Shown here piece by piece: positions 12,166 through 24,042 of a DNA stretch of 64,000 nt; position 1 is the stretch's first letter; each line of letters starts with the position of its first letter. The notes below the pieces were generated by a model. The model was not told where the DNA came from. It saw nothing but the letters and a program-made list of their open reading frames with translations, and made no database searches. Origin of the DNA: Vairimorpha ceranae (Eukaryota; Microsporidia; Nosematidae); the NCBI RefSeq assembly GCF_000988165.1, contig NW_020169299.1:1-64000 (forward strand). Direction: 5' to 3'. The translations under genes and the position numbers were made by a program.

Positions 12166-13356
12166 ATGAAGCCTATTATTAAATCGCAAGAAAAGTACGA
12201 TAACATCGTAAATATTCTTAAAGGCGAGGATACGATAGTATATAGCAGCAAACATACTAAGTATTATTTGAAAAGGAAGGCCGAGCTGTTTATCTTGTTT
12301 GAAAATTTACCTTTATTGAAAGATACAGAAAATGGTCATAAACGGGTGTTTATGGAAGAAACAGTGCTTTCTATGAAAATAGAAGTAAAAAAACTGCACA
12401 ATCAAAACCGTTATGGCCAAAATCGTCTTTACGAACTGTACAAACAACGTTACTTTTCAATTCCTAGATGTGTTGTTAGAAAGGTTTGTAATAAGTGTAA
12501 TATCTGCTTACAAGCTTAACTCCTTAAGAAAAGGAAAAGTTTAAGCATATTCTGGTTAAGAAGCCCTTTGAGAGATTAATCATTGATCTTGTTGATATGA
12601 AGACTTACGCGGGACAAAATTATAGTTTTGGTTAGATACTTACAGGTATAGATGTATGTTCTAAATATAAAATTACTTATGCCCTTAAAAGTAAAACTAG
12701 AACTGAGGTTCTTTCATATCTTAAAATGGCTTTTTATAAACTTGGTGATCCTCAAATAATTCAATGTGATAACGGAAAAGAGTTTAGAAGTTCTTGTTTG
12801 ATTGATTTTTGTAAGGGAGGAAGCATTGTTTTAATCATGGAAGGTCGAGACACTTACAAGGTCAAATCGAATAAATTAACCAAACGCTCACATGATATTT
12901 GCAAAAACATCTGAATAGTGGTGTGTTAGCTGCCGGCAATAATTGGACTGCGCTTTTGGATAAGGTGACTTATGAGTACAATGTAGCGATACATTTTGCA
13001 ACTAATTAGTCATCATTCAGTCTATTTTTTGGTAGAAGTGGGTTCAATACTGTAAAGTGTTCTATAGAAGTAGCATTGCTGATTTTGATGAGAATCATAT
13101 TGATATACAAGTAAAAATTATTGAAGAGAATGATAATAAGATCATTGATACAATTTCAGTTAATCAAAAATATTTAGCACGTATGGACAAAAAATGCGTT
13201 CATAATTCTGTTAACGACATAAATATATATGACATTATTCTGATAAAAAAAGATTCTGATATAAATAGTAAAACAAAGGAGTTAAAATTAGACATATTTT
13301 ATTCTACACCCAAAAAAGGAACTGAAATTTTATCAAATAATCGTATTAAAGTTTAA
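12166..13356 (+). pseudogene. Retrotransposon-type integrase (H2C2 zinc finger plus rve core), broken
   Basis: Three plus-strand pieces in order. 12166-12519 (117 aa) ends in an H2C2-type integrase zinc-binding region with RYGQNRLYELYKQRYFSIPR and CNKCNIC; the second His is lost. After a frame change, about 12545-12914 carries the integrase core: PFERLIIDLVDMKTYAG, ILTGIDVCSKY, then QCDNGKEF, giving two catalytic Asp residues, interrupted by a TAG at about 12633. From 13057 to 13356 a C-terminal tail reads DIILIKKDSD, as in integrase-only or Ty3-like proteins. No reverse transcriptase, RNase H or LTR was seen, so it is a truncated Ty3/gypsy element or a domesticated-type integrase. Multiple breaks make it inactive. 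Confidence 0.75.
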
Positions 13357-13379
13357 AATAATGGTAGTGAAGAAATTAT

Positions 13380-15125
13380 ATCAATAAATCCAGTGAAAAA
13401 ATAAATTCTTATGATTAATTTTCTTTTTTCTCGCTTGTTTACGTTCTTAATTTATGAATTGTTCATAAAAGTAATCTAATATAGATTTGATATGCACATC
13501 ACTCTGTATATAATGCATAATTATAACACTTGTATCTTTTTAATTTGCAATAAATATATTTTTATTCAATTTGCAAATTACAATTTTTCTATTTTCAGTT
13601 AATTTTTTATTAAACTTTAATAAATGCATTTCAGCATTCTTTTAATTATAACTTTAAAAATGTTAAATTTATGATATAATAATTTTTTTTTCTAAATTTA
13701 TTTTTTCTTTAAATTAACTATGATTAAATTAAATTATTTAATTTATATTTCGAAATCATGATTAAATTAAAAAGTGAATATTATCCTTACAGAACAAAAA
13801 TTTTATTTAAAACATATATAGATACTTTCAAATGATTAATTTAATTTAAAGTAGAACAATGAATAAAATTCTAATCAAGATCGCGCTCCGGGCACGTAAC
13901 ATTTATCAATCTATTAATTTTACTATTTATTCCTTCAAGACTATTATTTCTTTTATTAGCCAACGTGTTTGCATGAAGCCATATGTCTTGTGCATACAAT
14001 GGATTATTATTATCCAACTACATAGATATAATATATTCCTTAGATTCATCAATAGCACTTTAACTTGATATGTATAGATTACAAATAAGCATCCAGATAA
14101 CTAAATAGTAATCTATTGAAATTAAAGAAACCGTGGCGGCAGCTATAAAAAAACCGAAAATTAATATATTTATTGAAAAAGCTTTTTATTTTGAGGGATA
14201 TACATGACGCCAAACATTTTTATCAAAATAAAAATAGCATCCATGAGTAATTGCATGAGAAAAAGCATTTTTATACCCCGAAGGCAAGAATTAAAAAATC
14301 TATTTGTATTTCTTGTAGGCAAAGTTGAATATGATATTTAATTAAAATCTGAATTATGTTATTAAACAGCTTAATATATGTTTTTTCTAATTTTTCGTTC
14401 TAAAAAGCAATAAAACATCGGAAACATTTGTCCATTAAAATTTGAATGTATGAAATAAAATTGAAAGAAATGAGAAGAAAATGCTTGAAAGTTCCATTTA
14501 TAAAAACTTTTAATCTATTATCTTTACAGATTCAACGTGTAAACTCTTTGCGTCCCATTATAATCATTTTTTCTTGTTCAAAATTATTTAAAAAAAGATG
14601 TCTCATTATTCGGCATATTAGGAAAATTAATATTAAATGCAAAAGAATCAAGTGTTAATAAAAAAAATTTCTTTTCATTTCATGAAAAAAGATTTAAAAT
14701 AGGTTAGAAATACAGCAGTAATTTGATATTATTTGTACAATTCAACTTTTGTAATACTATGTAATTCAAGACAGGGTGCAAATTTTTTGTATTTATATAA
14801 ATTCTTAACAATGATTCAAATTGTAATTTAATATTATGTTTTAAATATCTAAATATTAAGTTTTAAATAATTAAATGACTATGTGCACTATTAAATGTAA
14901 AAGATGCACAGATTATGTTTTACACACAACATTATAAATTTTCGTTAAACAGTTAAAGTAACAAATAAAATTGTTCTTCTTTATCATCATAATAAAAAGA
15001 AAGCTTTATTGCAGACGGTTTAGTTTGTATATTACTAATAATCCATTCAATATAATTTTTTCTTCTAGACATCTTAGATAAAGGCTAAAAAAATGATTTG
15101 TTAAAAGCAAATAACATTTAGATAA
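13380..15125. other. Gene-free AT-rich DNA
   Basis: Two 69-70 codon frames (13859, 14446) have neither the CCC start motif nor family resemblance and are left out. Nothing else recognised. Confidence 0.45.
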
Positions 15126-15129
15126 CTTG

Positions 15130-15575
15130 ACTAGAACCATTTATTGTAAGATAAAGTACATATCAACAAATTTCTTAATGTAATTACTGTTGTATGATCT
15201 TGTACTTTTATAGGCAAAAAACAAAGTGATATTTATAAAATTTTATATTAAATAAACTCTTCGATAGCAAATAGTATAAAAAACTATATACTTATTTTAT
15301 AATAATAATCTTATAAAAATAAAAAAAGGCTTATACAGAATGTTATCATAATCATAAGCTTTTCATAAAATCTGTGATTAATTTTTTAAAAATTTAATTT
15401 GTTTAAAATGATAAATAATTAATAAATTTTATTTATAAATGTTTTGTAAATACATTTATTATTTAACTAAAGTTTACGTTCTTATTAAATTTTTTAATTA
15501 TTTTTTCTAAAATTTACGATTTTTAGAAAAAAATAATTAAATTTAAGCTATTTATTTATTTTTTCTTGGTCCCTA
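15130..15575 (+). promoter_or_regulatory. Conserved upstream module of family member B
   Basis: About 440 bases upstream of the gene at 15576 align with 17650-18074 upstream of the next paralogue. Shared blocks include TTATTGTAAGA, CATCAACAA, TTACTGTT, CTTTTATAG, ATTAAATAAACT, AATTAATAAATT and CTATTTAT. The last 12 bases before ATG contain GGTCCCTA. Both a segmental duplication and a shared promoter explain this; the TATTTAT box at about -30 and the CCC tract at -4 are the likely core promoter. Confidence 0.7.
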
Positions 15576-16016
15576 ATGAATTCTCAATTTTATCAAAAAA
15601 TATTCTTGCTTTATTTTTCTTTAACAAATGCAATTTCAATTAATAATACTGACGTGGAAAATGATTATGAGCTAAATACGTTAGAAAATACAAACTACAA
15701 AACAAAAGCATTAACTTCAGATGGTATACAAACTGAATCGATAATTTCAAATGATTCTGTTGATAGTTTTGACCAAATACAACGTCCCAGCTTTTTGTTT
15801 TGGCACAAATTGCTCTTGATCTGTCTTAAATATTTTTTTATTCCACTTAGTAAGTCTCTCATGGCATTCTCACTTTTGGGTTTGATAGTAAGTATATTGG
15901 TATCGATACAACAATCAATTTTCTATTTAATATTAATGTCCGTTTTTAGTCTTCTTCATTTATATTTGTCCGTAAAATGTTCGGAATTGGAACGATTTAT
16001 ATATCCTACAAGTTAA
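15576..16016 (+). CDS. Small secreted/membrane protein, family member B
   Basis: 146 residues, function unknown. Residues 1-19 (MNSQFYQK, hydrophobic run, LTNA) resemble a signal peptide. Residues 20-72 are polar with several Asn-X-Ser/Thr sites. Residues about 84-110 and 113-133 form two hydrophobic segments, followed by a short tail. The central block DSVDSFDQI...FLFW...LLICLKYFFIPL aligns with DSIKSSDQI...FGFW...LRCIKYGAIPL of the 5206-5643 protein. The ATG directly follows GTCCCTA. Same orientation as its paralogue 2 kb downstream, with which it shares more than 400 bases of 5' flank, so the two arose by local duplication and have since diverged strongly in protein sequence. Likely exported or membrane-located, inferred only from the leader and helices. 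Confidence 0.82.
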   Translation: MNSQFYQKIFLLYFSLTNAISINNTDVENDYELNTLENTNYKTKALTSDGIQTESIISNDSVDSFDQIQRPSFLFWHKLLLICLKYFFIPLSKSLMAFSLLGLIVSILVSIQQSIFYLILMSVFSLLHLYLSVKCSELERFIYPTS

Positions 16017-16335
16017 AATGAAATAAATATCTTAATTTGAACTTGAGATCAATCGATTTTTTTTTATTATAATGGGTTATGTTAGAATTAAAAAAATTTT
16101 AGTAATAAGTTATAAATTTACAAACAACATATTTTCGGATAAATGACAAATATATCCCGTTTTAAAAATACAGCCCTAGTTGTCTTATTTCAATTTTTTA
16201 AATACTTCGCTGTCTACATGCTATATGCTAAAAAACAATTTTATTCTTTCTTTACTTATGCCACCATACTTTCAATAAGCATGATTAAGTTGTGATCACG
16301 GATTTTCAATTTAGTCTGTATGTGCTTTTTGAGAA

Positions 16336-16640
16336 TTAACAAACCCAACCGAGTAATTTACTTTTCAAGGCAACATCAAGTTCAGCTACAGCCCCAAGGC
16401 AGGATGGATAACCATCAGTAATAATGATAGATCTGGGTACAACATATTCTTTAAACATGCCTAATATAGTGGAAAAAATTCTGTTTAGAACAAGTTTTAA
16501 AACAAAATTTCTACAGTTTTTCTCTTCTACCCCCTTAATAGTCATCAAATATTAGGTTTGTTGTCTAAGGTACTGGATGGGTATATATTATACATTCTCA
16601 TTACAGATATCAACTTCGTCAGATTCATCTTAATATCTTC
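16336..16640 (-). pseudogene. Merlin transposase relic, central part
   Basis: The 70-codon minus frame (16548-16336) reads GVEEKNCRNFVLKLV, then VVPRSIIITDGYPSCLG, matching the block around the second catalytic Asp of IS1595/Merlin transposases. The first Asp block is degraded: upstream, near 16620-16600, ESDEVDI is all that remains. The frame opens to stops on both sides. The sequence differs clearly from the 2.6, 10.4, 40 and 57.7 kb copies, implying another subfamily. Confidence 0.65.
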
Positions 16641-16649
16641 TTCACTTAT

Positions 16650-17645
16650 TTTTTTTATTTATGGTTCTTGTTTAGATATTAATTATAAAATCAAGTCTTT
16701 GATATTAATGAAAGTATTCCTTGAACAATTGTAGAAGTCAATGGCCCGAACTGGTGTATAATCACATAACCAGCAATACATGCTTCTTAAGATTTTTACA
16801 AACTCCATATTCAGAAAGGCCATTTTTGACCTCTTTTATAAGCTTGTCTTGGATATTCATGCCTTAGAAGAGCATACTCACCTTTATACGTGGCAGCACC
16901 GCAATCATAAACCTACCATCACATTTAAACAATTCATTTCTTTTTTAAAAAACCATGATTTAAAAAGAGTTCTATTGTCTTGTGTATTTATATGAAGATG
17001 AAATCACCAAATTAAAAATTTTCTCTTTTAGATTTTCCATAATAGGAGTTAAAAAGAAATTCTTTTTTACCTTTACTTCATATTTCCATCTCCCTCCGAA
17101 TAACTACGTTCACTTTTAAAAAAAATTCTGTGTAAAAATTATTCGTAGCGAATTGGAAAGATGAAGTAGCATTAGATATTTGTTATGAAGAGTTATAACA
17201 GTAATTTTAAATCTTATTTAATTTGTAAAAATAATAGTCTACTTAATTTGATTATAATCTTTTGTAGATCTTGTAGCGATGTAAAATTAAACAATAATGT
17301 TTTCAAATAAACTATTAATTAAATATTTTAAATTTACATATGGGTATGTTCCCAGAGGTTAATATTATTAAAAAATATTTTTAATATATAACATCTCGGG
17401 CCTAAAACAAATATAGATGCTACGTTTCTTATTATATAATTCTTATTTGTTGTAAAAAATTCTTATCACCATTTATAAACTTTTTTTCTTATTATATTTT
17501 TTGGAGGTTAAATATTAATATAAAAAATGATTTTTGAAAATTCATCCTTTCTAAAAAATTCTAATTTAAATTTAAGCATTTATTTTTAATTTAAAGATTG
17601 AATAAATTATACAAATTTCGAATAATAACTTTTAATTTTAGAATT
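16650..17645. other. Gene-free DNA between the two tandem family members
   Basis: The minus strand around 16990-16780 reads a short Cys-containing stretch that may be the N-terminal zinc ribbon of the adjacent Merlin relic, but this is weak. Otherwise nothing recognised. Confidence 0.35.
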
Positions 17646-17649
17646 TAGC

Positions 17650-18074
17650 CGCTTTATTGTAAGACAAGTTAATTACACATCAACAATATTTTGATAAAAT
17701 TACTGTTAGATATGTCTCACGCTTTTATAGTAAAAAAGCAAAATGATATGTATCAAATTTTATACATTAAATAAACTTATTATAATTTAAAAAAGTAGAA
17801 AAAAAGTAAATTCTTATTTTATAAACATAATTTATTAACAAAAAAGAAAAAAATAATTGTATTGAATGTTTTAATAAATATAATTTGTAAAGTTTGTCTT
17901 ATTATAGAATATTTTATTCAAAATTATTACAACTGCTAAACAATTAATAAATTTCTATTTATTATGGAAAATTATACACACGATAGTAGAAAAATTTGAT
18001 TTTTTTAACATTTACTATTTATAGAAAAAATTAATTAAAATTTAAACTATTTATATTATTTTTTTTTGTCCCTA
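17650..18074 (+). promoter_or_regulatory. Conserved upstream module of family member C
   Basis: Aligns with 15130-15575 along its length, ending in TTAATTAAAATTTAAACTA, TTTATATTATTTTT and GTCCCTA directly before ATG. The closing 45 bases are the best preserved of all three family promoters. Confidence 0.7.
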
Positions 18075-18554
18075 ATGAATTTTCAAATTTATCTAAAAAT
18101 ATTCTTGTTTAGTATTCTGCTATCAAATGCAAGTTCAACACAGACAATTGAAAATGCAAATTTAACTGATACAATTGATATGACAAAAGATGATAACTTA
18201 AATACAACAGAAAATAATAATCGCCACCAAGATGAATCAATCCAAGTAGAGGAACAGTCAGAAAGAGATAACACAAATAATTATATTCAAATTATCAATC
18301 TTACATCAATCTATAACTATTTTATAAATAGCAAACCTTTTTATAGCTGGCTTAAGTGGGTACTTATTCCAATGTTTGCTATTTTTACTGTTATATCAGT
18401 TTTCTGTATTTTGTATAGTAAAAAAGAAAATGTGTCGACTTTTAAGTACATCGAATGGATATCTATTTTAATATTTTCTATAGTTTCTTATAACTTTTTC
18501 TTTAATACTGCTATTTACTGTAAATCAGCACGTATAAGCAAATTAAATAATTAG
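18075..18554 (+). CDS. Small secreted/membrane protein, family member C
   Basis: 159 residues from the ATG at 18075, chosen because it follows GTCCCTA exactly as in the paralogue at 15576; a longer frame from 18066 would need a TTG start. Residues 1-20 (MNFQIYLKIFLFSILLSNAS) form a signal-peptide-like leader nearly identical in pattern to member A. Residues 21-80 are Asn/Thr/Glu-rich with acidic repeats. Residues about 92-114 and 126-145 are hydrophobic. IDMTKDDNLNTTE matches IDMQNNDNLNTKE of member A. Function unknown; likely a lineage-specific exported membrane protein. Confidence 0.82.
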   Translation: MNFQIYLKIFLFSILLSNASSTQTIENANLTDTIDMTKDDNLNTTENNNRHQDESIQVEEQSERDNTNNYIQIINLTSIYNYFINSKPFYSWLKWVLIPMFAIFTVISVFCILYSKKENVSTFKYIEWISILIFSIVSYNFFFNTAIYCKSARISKLNN

Positions 18555-18559
18555 GTAAA

Positions 18560-19628
18560 ATTATCTTGTTTTTTTGTAGTATCCTCACCACATGTTGTTA
18601 TTTGTTTCTATAGTTTCTGAAATTTTATAACGCAACCAAAAGAAGAAAGTATGAAGGACTACCACCCTAAAGAAATACAACCAGATGAGTACAGATAACA
18701 AAAATGTACTCATAAAGAGATAACTTACTCTAAAAAGCAATATTATATTATCTTAGTGTATCGAAAATTTCCTATAAGCTTGGAATGTAGCTAAAGGCTA
18801 AGACAGTTTTATATAAGTTTTTGTAGTAGCTTAAGATTTAAGACGACAGGTTTAAGGATGAATGACATAGATAATACTGCTTTGATCTACCACTTTATAC
18901 AATAAAAAAGGCTTGACATCTATATTTAATGTAGAGTATGAAATAAAATGCTGTAATACATGTCTTAGAAATTGAAAACAATACAAAATAGCACAATTTA
19001 TTAAAATAAAAAAGATATAATAATCACTCAATGTCACCAAACAAAAATGTTTTGATTTAGTAATCTTTTTTACATAGAAATACAGAAAAATGACTTTTTG
19101 TTTCAAAAATTTTACTTTTATGCAAATACAATCATATTTTTTGGATGTAAATCTTAAATAGCTTGCAAATATTTTTTACAGTTCATTGCATTAATTATTT
19201 TATTTTTTTAATTTTCGCTTGTATATTTAAGCATTAGCTTTATAAATTTTTCGTTTTTCTGTAAAAGATGACTCTTTAATTTATTTAAAATATACAGTAA
19301 GATTTAACTCGGCCTGATGCCACGAAATTTTAATAAATTAATTTAATAAGGAATAACGAATCAATGATACAACCCATTAATTTAATATTATACATTAATA
19401 TTGTATTTGTTAATGATCAATTTATAAATTAAGATTAAATTTTTAGCTTGCATTCATTTTTTTTTTGGCTGAAGAAGAATCTGATGTTCAAAAAGTGGGA
19501 TAATTAAATTTTTTTTAGCCATTAATTATTTCAAAACAGTAAAGAATCAAGCAAAAAAAAGATTATTACATCATAATATAAAATAATATTTCTATATTTA
19601 TTTAGTAATATTTTCTCTTCTACTTTAA
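18560..19628. other. Gene-free AT-rich DNA
   Basis: No gene recognised; an 84-codon minus frame (18852-19106) lacks a start motif and any family resemblance. Confidence 0.45.
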
Positions 19629-19630
19629 TA

Positions 19631-21043
19631 AACAGTATGTTTCAAAAAAAGGAATATTCTTCGGAGCTTTATGTAAGCCAAATTATGGTAAAAACAATTT
19701 TTTTTCACTTGTAAAATTTTTTAATGTATGTTTTTACAGCGTTATTGGTTCTTTTTTGTTTTACATAAAACGAAAAATAAAAAATTTTTTTTTATTTTGA
19801 TACTTAATATGATTTCTTTTTGCCCCAAAACATGCTAAAGATCTTTTGTAAAAGCTTAAAGTCAATTTTTGACACAATTCTGATGGAATTTGCTGCCATT
19901 CATGTACTATTATTTCTTTCAATTCATTTAAATTTTTAAGGCGATACTGTGACAATTTTTGCTTTATAATAGCTCAAAGTGTCTCAATTGGATTTAAATC
20001 TAGAGATTTCGCAGGCAAAGAAAGAAGTTTAAATTGTTTTGGCTCGAAATACAGCTTCGCAGTATTCTTGGGATCATTGTCTTGTTGAAAAATGTAATCT
20101 TTCAGATTTATTAATCTAGCCGAATCAGGTAAATTATTAGATAAAATATTCACATAGTATTCAGCATTCATTTTACCTTCAATAAAAACAAGTTTTCCTA
20201 CACCAAAGTATGAAAAGCATTCTCATACCATTACTGACCCTTCAACATGCTTTACAGTAGCAGACAAATTACATGTTTTAAGGCCTGCATCGGCTTCACG
20301 CCACACAGAATCTTTACCATCAGAGCAAAAAGGTTGAACTTGCTCTATTTTGAAAAAATCTTCTTCTTTTTCTCATTATCTAATAGTAGTAAAAATTATC
20401 TACTTTTCTAAAACCGGCACAAAATGTTTTTTTTGAAAGGAGCGGTTTTTTTATCGGAACAAAAGCTCTAATATTATAATCATTAAAAGTTCTTTTTATA
20501 GTTGAATAAGAAACCCTCTGATTGGTCTTCGCTTGCAGTTCAATAGATAGTTTTCTTAATGATGTTTTAAGGTTTTTTTATTAATTTTAAGTAAAGTTGT
20601 AATATCATTGGCTTGTAACTTCTTTTTCGTGCAACATCCCTTTGTTCGTTCAACTGTGCCCTTTTCTTTCATATTTTTTACGATTTTAGAAACTGTATTT
20701 TGTGAAATCTTAAATTTTCTTGCGCTTTTGACCTGAAGCATTTTTTGGTTGAAAAGCAGAATAATTTCAATTTTGTTTTTTAAAGTAAACTACATACAGG
20801 TTTAATTTTATAAAATATAAAAAAATGTATTTTTGGCGAGAAAAATTGTAAGTTTTGAGCCAAAAATTATAATATTTCTTTTTTTTAAACAGAAAAAAAT
20901 AATTAAAGGTCTAGCTCCGAAAAAGCTGGAAAATTTTAAAAAGCTGCAGTACAAAATTGTCTTAATAAATCAAAACAAGAGTTATATATCAAAAAAATCT
21001 TTACCTGTAAAAAAAATATTCCTTTTTTTTGAAACAAATTGTA
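19631..21043 (-). mobile_element. Tc1/mariner-type element, near full length, inactive
   Basis: Bounded by inverted ends: 19631-19658 (ACAGTATGTTTCAAAAAAAG) and 21015-21043, whose reverse complement reads TACAATTTGTTTCAAAAAAA. Between them the minus strand encodes a decayed transposase: helix-turn-helix at 20741-20556, an SDGKDSVWRE block (first Asp) near 20320, FQQDNDPKNTAK (second Asp) near 20080, and LDLNPIETL (third acidic residue) near 19985, followed by a C-terminal tail to 19761. Two codons expected to be Trp (VMV-W-ECF and ETL-W-AII) are TGA. Size about 1.4 kb is usual for Tc1. Frame breaks and stops mean it cannot be autonomous. Confidence 0.88.
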
Positions 21044-21099
21044 CGTATACTTAAATAGATATAAATAACATACCTTTTTGTTCTGCATCATAATGAAAT

Positions 21100-21480
21100 T
21101 TATTCTTTTAAAATCTCCAAATACTTTCTATAGATCTGTTATTATTTCCCTGTTAGGATCTTAAAAATAAATAGAGTGATTGGCTGCTAAATGAGATTGA
21201 AACAACACATTTAAGTTATTGTAAACACCCTATTTGTTGGAATAAATTACAGACGTAAAGAGTCCATAAAAGTAACTAAAAAAAGGGGCTTTTGTAAATT
21301 ATATCTTTTATAAACCCGAATAGTTCTTATTTTCTTTCTTCTGTTCGCCCATACCTATTGTTTAAAATCCTTCAATCAAATGTCTTCTATGGTATTTATT
21401 TTAACCAATTTTCGTTTCATCGATTTCTACTACAATATTTCTTTCTCTAATTGATTTAAGTGACTTCATGAGTCTACCAT
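21100..21480 (-). pseudogene. Merlin transposase relic
   Basis: The minus strand near 21440-21400 reads RERNIVVEIDETKIG, then NKYHRRHLIEGF, the first catalytic block, with two stops. Near 21190-21110 it reads VNHSIYF.DPNREIITDL and FGDFKR, the third block in which the usual NTIE motif is eroded. It lies only about 60 bases beyond the terminal repeat of the Tc1-like element, so the two relics are nearly end to end. Distinct in sequence from the other Merlin copies. Confidence 0.68.
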
Positions 21481-21599
21481 AAACATTAAATTTCCTTAAA
21501 TATTGTAGTATTCTTTAATTTTTACATTTCAATGGATAAAATGTTTTTGATAAGATTAGTTGAAGCAATAAATAACCATTAATAAATTGTTTAAATGAG

Positions 21600-22555
21600 G
21601 AATATTTTATTATTAAAAAATTGCATCATTTTATATGGAAAAATCATCTTAACATTTATGAAATAAACATCTGGAGCGTACAATAACATTGTCTGTAACC
21701 TTGAAAACCAAAAATAATCGTACTATAGTCTTGTGTCCAGATCTTATGCAATTCTGATTTATCTTTATATCTACTAGATATGTAAAAAGAAAATTTCTTT
21801 TATAGTATAAAATATCACGACACACTTTAAAAAAGCAAATTTAAGGCTTAGTTTATCTCATTTTAGTTTGATAGATTTCTTTTTTCTTTTTCAGAAAAAA
21901 AAAGGATAGATTAAATTTTTAAAGAAACGATAATAGTATTGTAGACAGAGGTAGATGTGATCCCAAGAACTTTAAAGGACCACAAAAAACAATTAACAGT
22001 TTAATTGAATAATACTTTTAAGATGGAAAAATCCCTTTATTACAGAGTATGTTTCTTCTCCACTAACAACCTTATCTCTTAAAAGTACATTTCAAGTGTT
22101 AAAAAAAATTTTGATTACCTCATTTTCTGAACAACAGGTTCTATTTCAGTTAAATGTTTAAATAATCATTTTTTTAATGTAGAAAATTTTTATTTTACAC
22201 TTCTTTATTGAACTGTTTTCGTCAAGGTAATACTTTTTACTAATATTAGGTAAAAAGAAATATGCCCCACAAGTTTTATAAAAAAAATAAAAGTATTCAA
22301 AATAACAGATAATAAAAATATGTTTAAACTCTAGCTAAAAGTTCATTGTTTTTTTATTCTCTTTGTGTTTATACATATAAATAAAGTTTTATGAATAAAA
22401 TACAAGCCGTTGCATAGTATTACTACATCCTTATTTTTTAAACTCATCTAAAATTGCTCTAATGTTTAAGTTTATTTACATTAATTCAGTCAGTTTTTTA
22501 TTCTATTACTAGATAAAATGTATTAATTTTATAAAACTGGAGTTTTTTTAAAAAA
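21600..22555. other. Gene-free AT-rich DNA
   Basis: Nothing recognised. Confidence 0.4.
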
Positions 22556-22558
22556 AAT

Positions 22559-23847
22559 GTTGCAAAATCTTACGAAAGTCTAATTTTTGATATGTTTTTT
22601 GGCAAGAAAAGGATTTAAAAAGAATTTCTTGCTAGCCCTTAATGAGTAGAAAACCATCTCATGATGATTCTGAGAAGGCCGTTACTATTTTGCTAAGAAA
22701 GCAAAAAAAATCAATTTCCGAAATTAGCAGAGAGATAAGCAGATAACGTACTGTTATTGCTAAATACAAAAAATATCTTTTATATTTTGGTAAAAAAATT
22801 CATCTGGCCGTCCCAAAAAGGTTTTTCTTAAGGTGCGGTCAAAATTAATTAAAATTGCTAGTGGTAAAAATGTAACGGCGAATAATTCAAAGCATATTTC
22901 GGATTTAAATGGGCATAAATCCACCATAACAAGAATTTTAGCAAAAGATGACAAACCAAAAAGAAAAAAATTGGCCGAAAACCCGCTTTAAATTTTGAAC
23001 ATAAAAAAAATAGAATATTATTTTTAGGTAAATATCAAAATTTTGTGAACAGGTGAAAAGAAATAATACTTTTGAATGAAAAAAAATTAATCTTAATGGT
23101 CCAGATGGTTATAACTATTATTGGGCAGGTATATAAACAAAAGAAGTTGTGTGTTCTCGCTGAGCCATGGGAGGACCTTCGGTCATGTTTGGGGTTGTTT
23201 TAATTATTTTAAAAAATCAAAATTGGCTTTTATTTCAGGAAGTATAGATAGTTTAAAATATCAAGATATATTTAATAACTATTTACTTTTATTTATTAAT
23301 GAACAAAATTTACTTAAAGTAATTTTTAGCAGGATAACGCAAGACCACATGTTTCAGTATCTACAAAAAATTAACTAGCTTGCAAAAATATCGAAGCAAT
23401 GTTTTGACTAGCATTTCTCCTGACCTTAATTCTATAGAAAACTTTTGGGAGAGATTTCTAGACGGGTTTATTCTGAAGGTAAAACCTACGATGGTGTAAA
23501 TAAATTAAAAGACTCAATTTTTGAAAATAGGCATAATATTATCACAGATTTCTGTAAAAAGCTTATTGATTTTATGGAAAACAGAATTAAACTAGGGATT
23601 GAAAACAATTGTAACTCAATTGATTATTTAATATCATTAAAATTAAACTATCGTAAGATTATGCAACACTTTTTTTAAAAAACACTAATTTTATATAAAC
23701 AATACATTATATTTAGTAATGGAATTAATTAAGAGTAAAAACCTGGCTTAAATAAAAACTAATCACATTAATGTCAGCAAATTGACATATTAGTGCAATT
23801 TACGTTGAGTTTTTGATAAAAATAGAGGTATCGTAAGATTATGCAAC
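22559..23847 (+). mobile_element. Second Tc1/mariner-type element with a doubled right end, inactive
   Basis: The left end at 22559-22579 (TGTTGCAAAATCTTACGAAA) is inverted at 23829-23847 (TATCGTAAGATTATGCAAC). The same right-end motif occurs again internally at 23649-23668, where it overlaps the end of the transposase frame. The plus-strand transposase starts near 22641 (MSRKPSHDDSEKAVTILLRK) with a stop in the helix-turn-helix, then SGRPKK, a VWGCF block at about 23200, a damaged QDNARPH block near 23333-23360, and SPDLNSIENFWER at 23415-23455, ending with the open frame 23445-23678. Different terminal repeats from the 19.6 kb element make it a separate subfamily. Confidence 0.87.
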
Positions 23848-24003
23848 GGATTGTATAAAAAAACCCTTAAATATTCATAAGTTTTACCTACCCCGTGCAA
23901 ATTCAAATTATTAGAGTATTTACAATCGATTTGTATATTAATAATATCTTATTAATCATTTTTATCTTTACTATATTTAAAAGCAGTTAGAATTGTACTG
24001 TAA

Positions 24004-24033
24004 TACAGCAATAATAATAATAATAATAATAAA
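24004..24033. repeat. AAT microsatellite
   Basis: About eight to ten copies of the trinucleotide ATA/AAT immediately downstream of the stop codon of the acidic membrane protein gene. Confidence 0.8.
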
Positions 24034-24042
24034 AATATTTAA

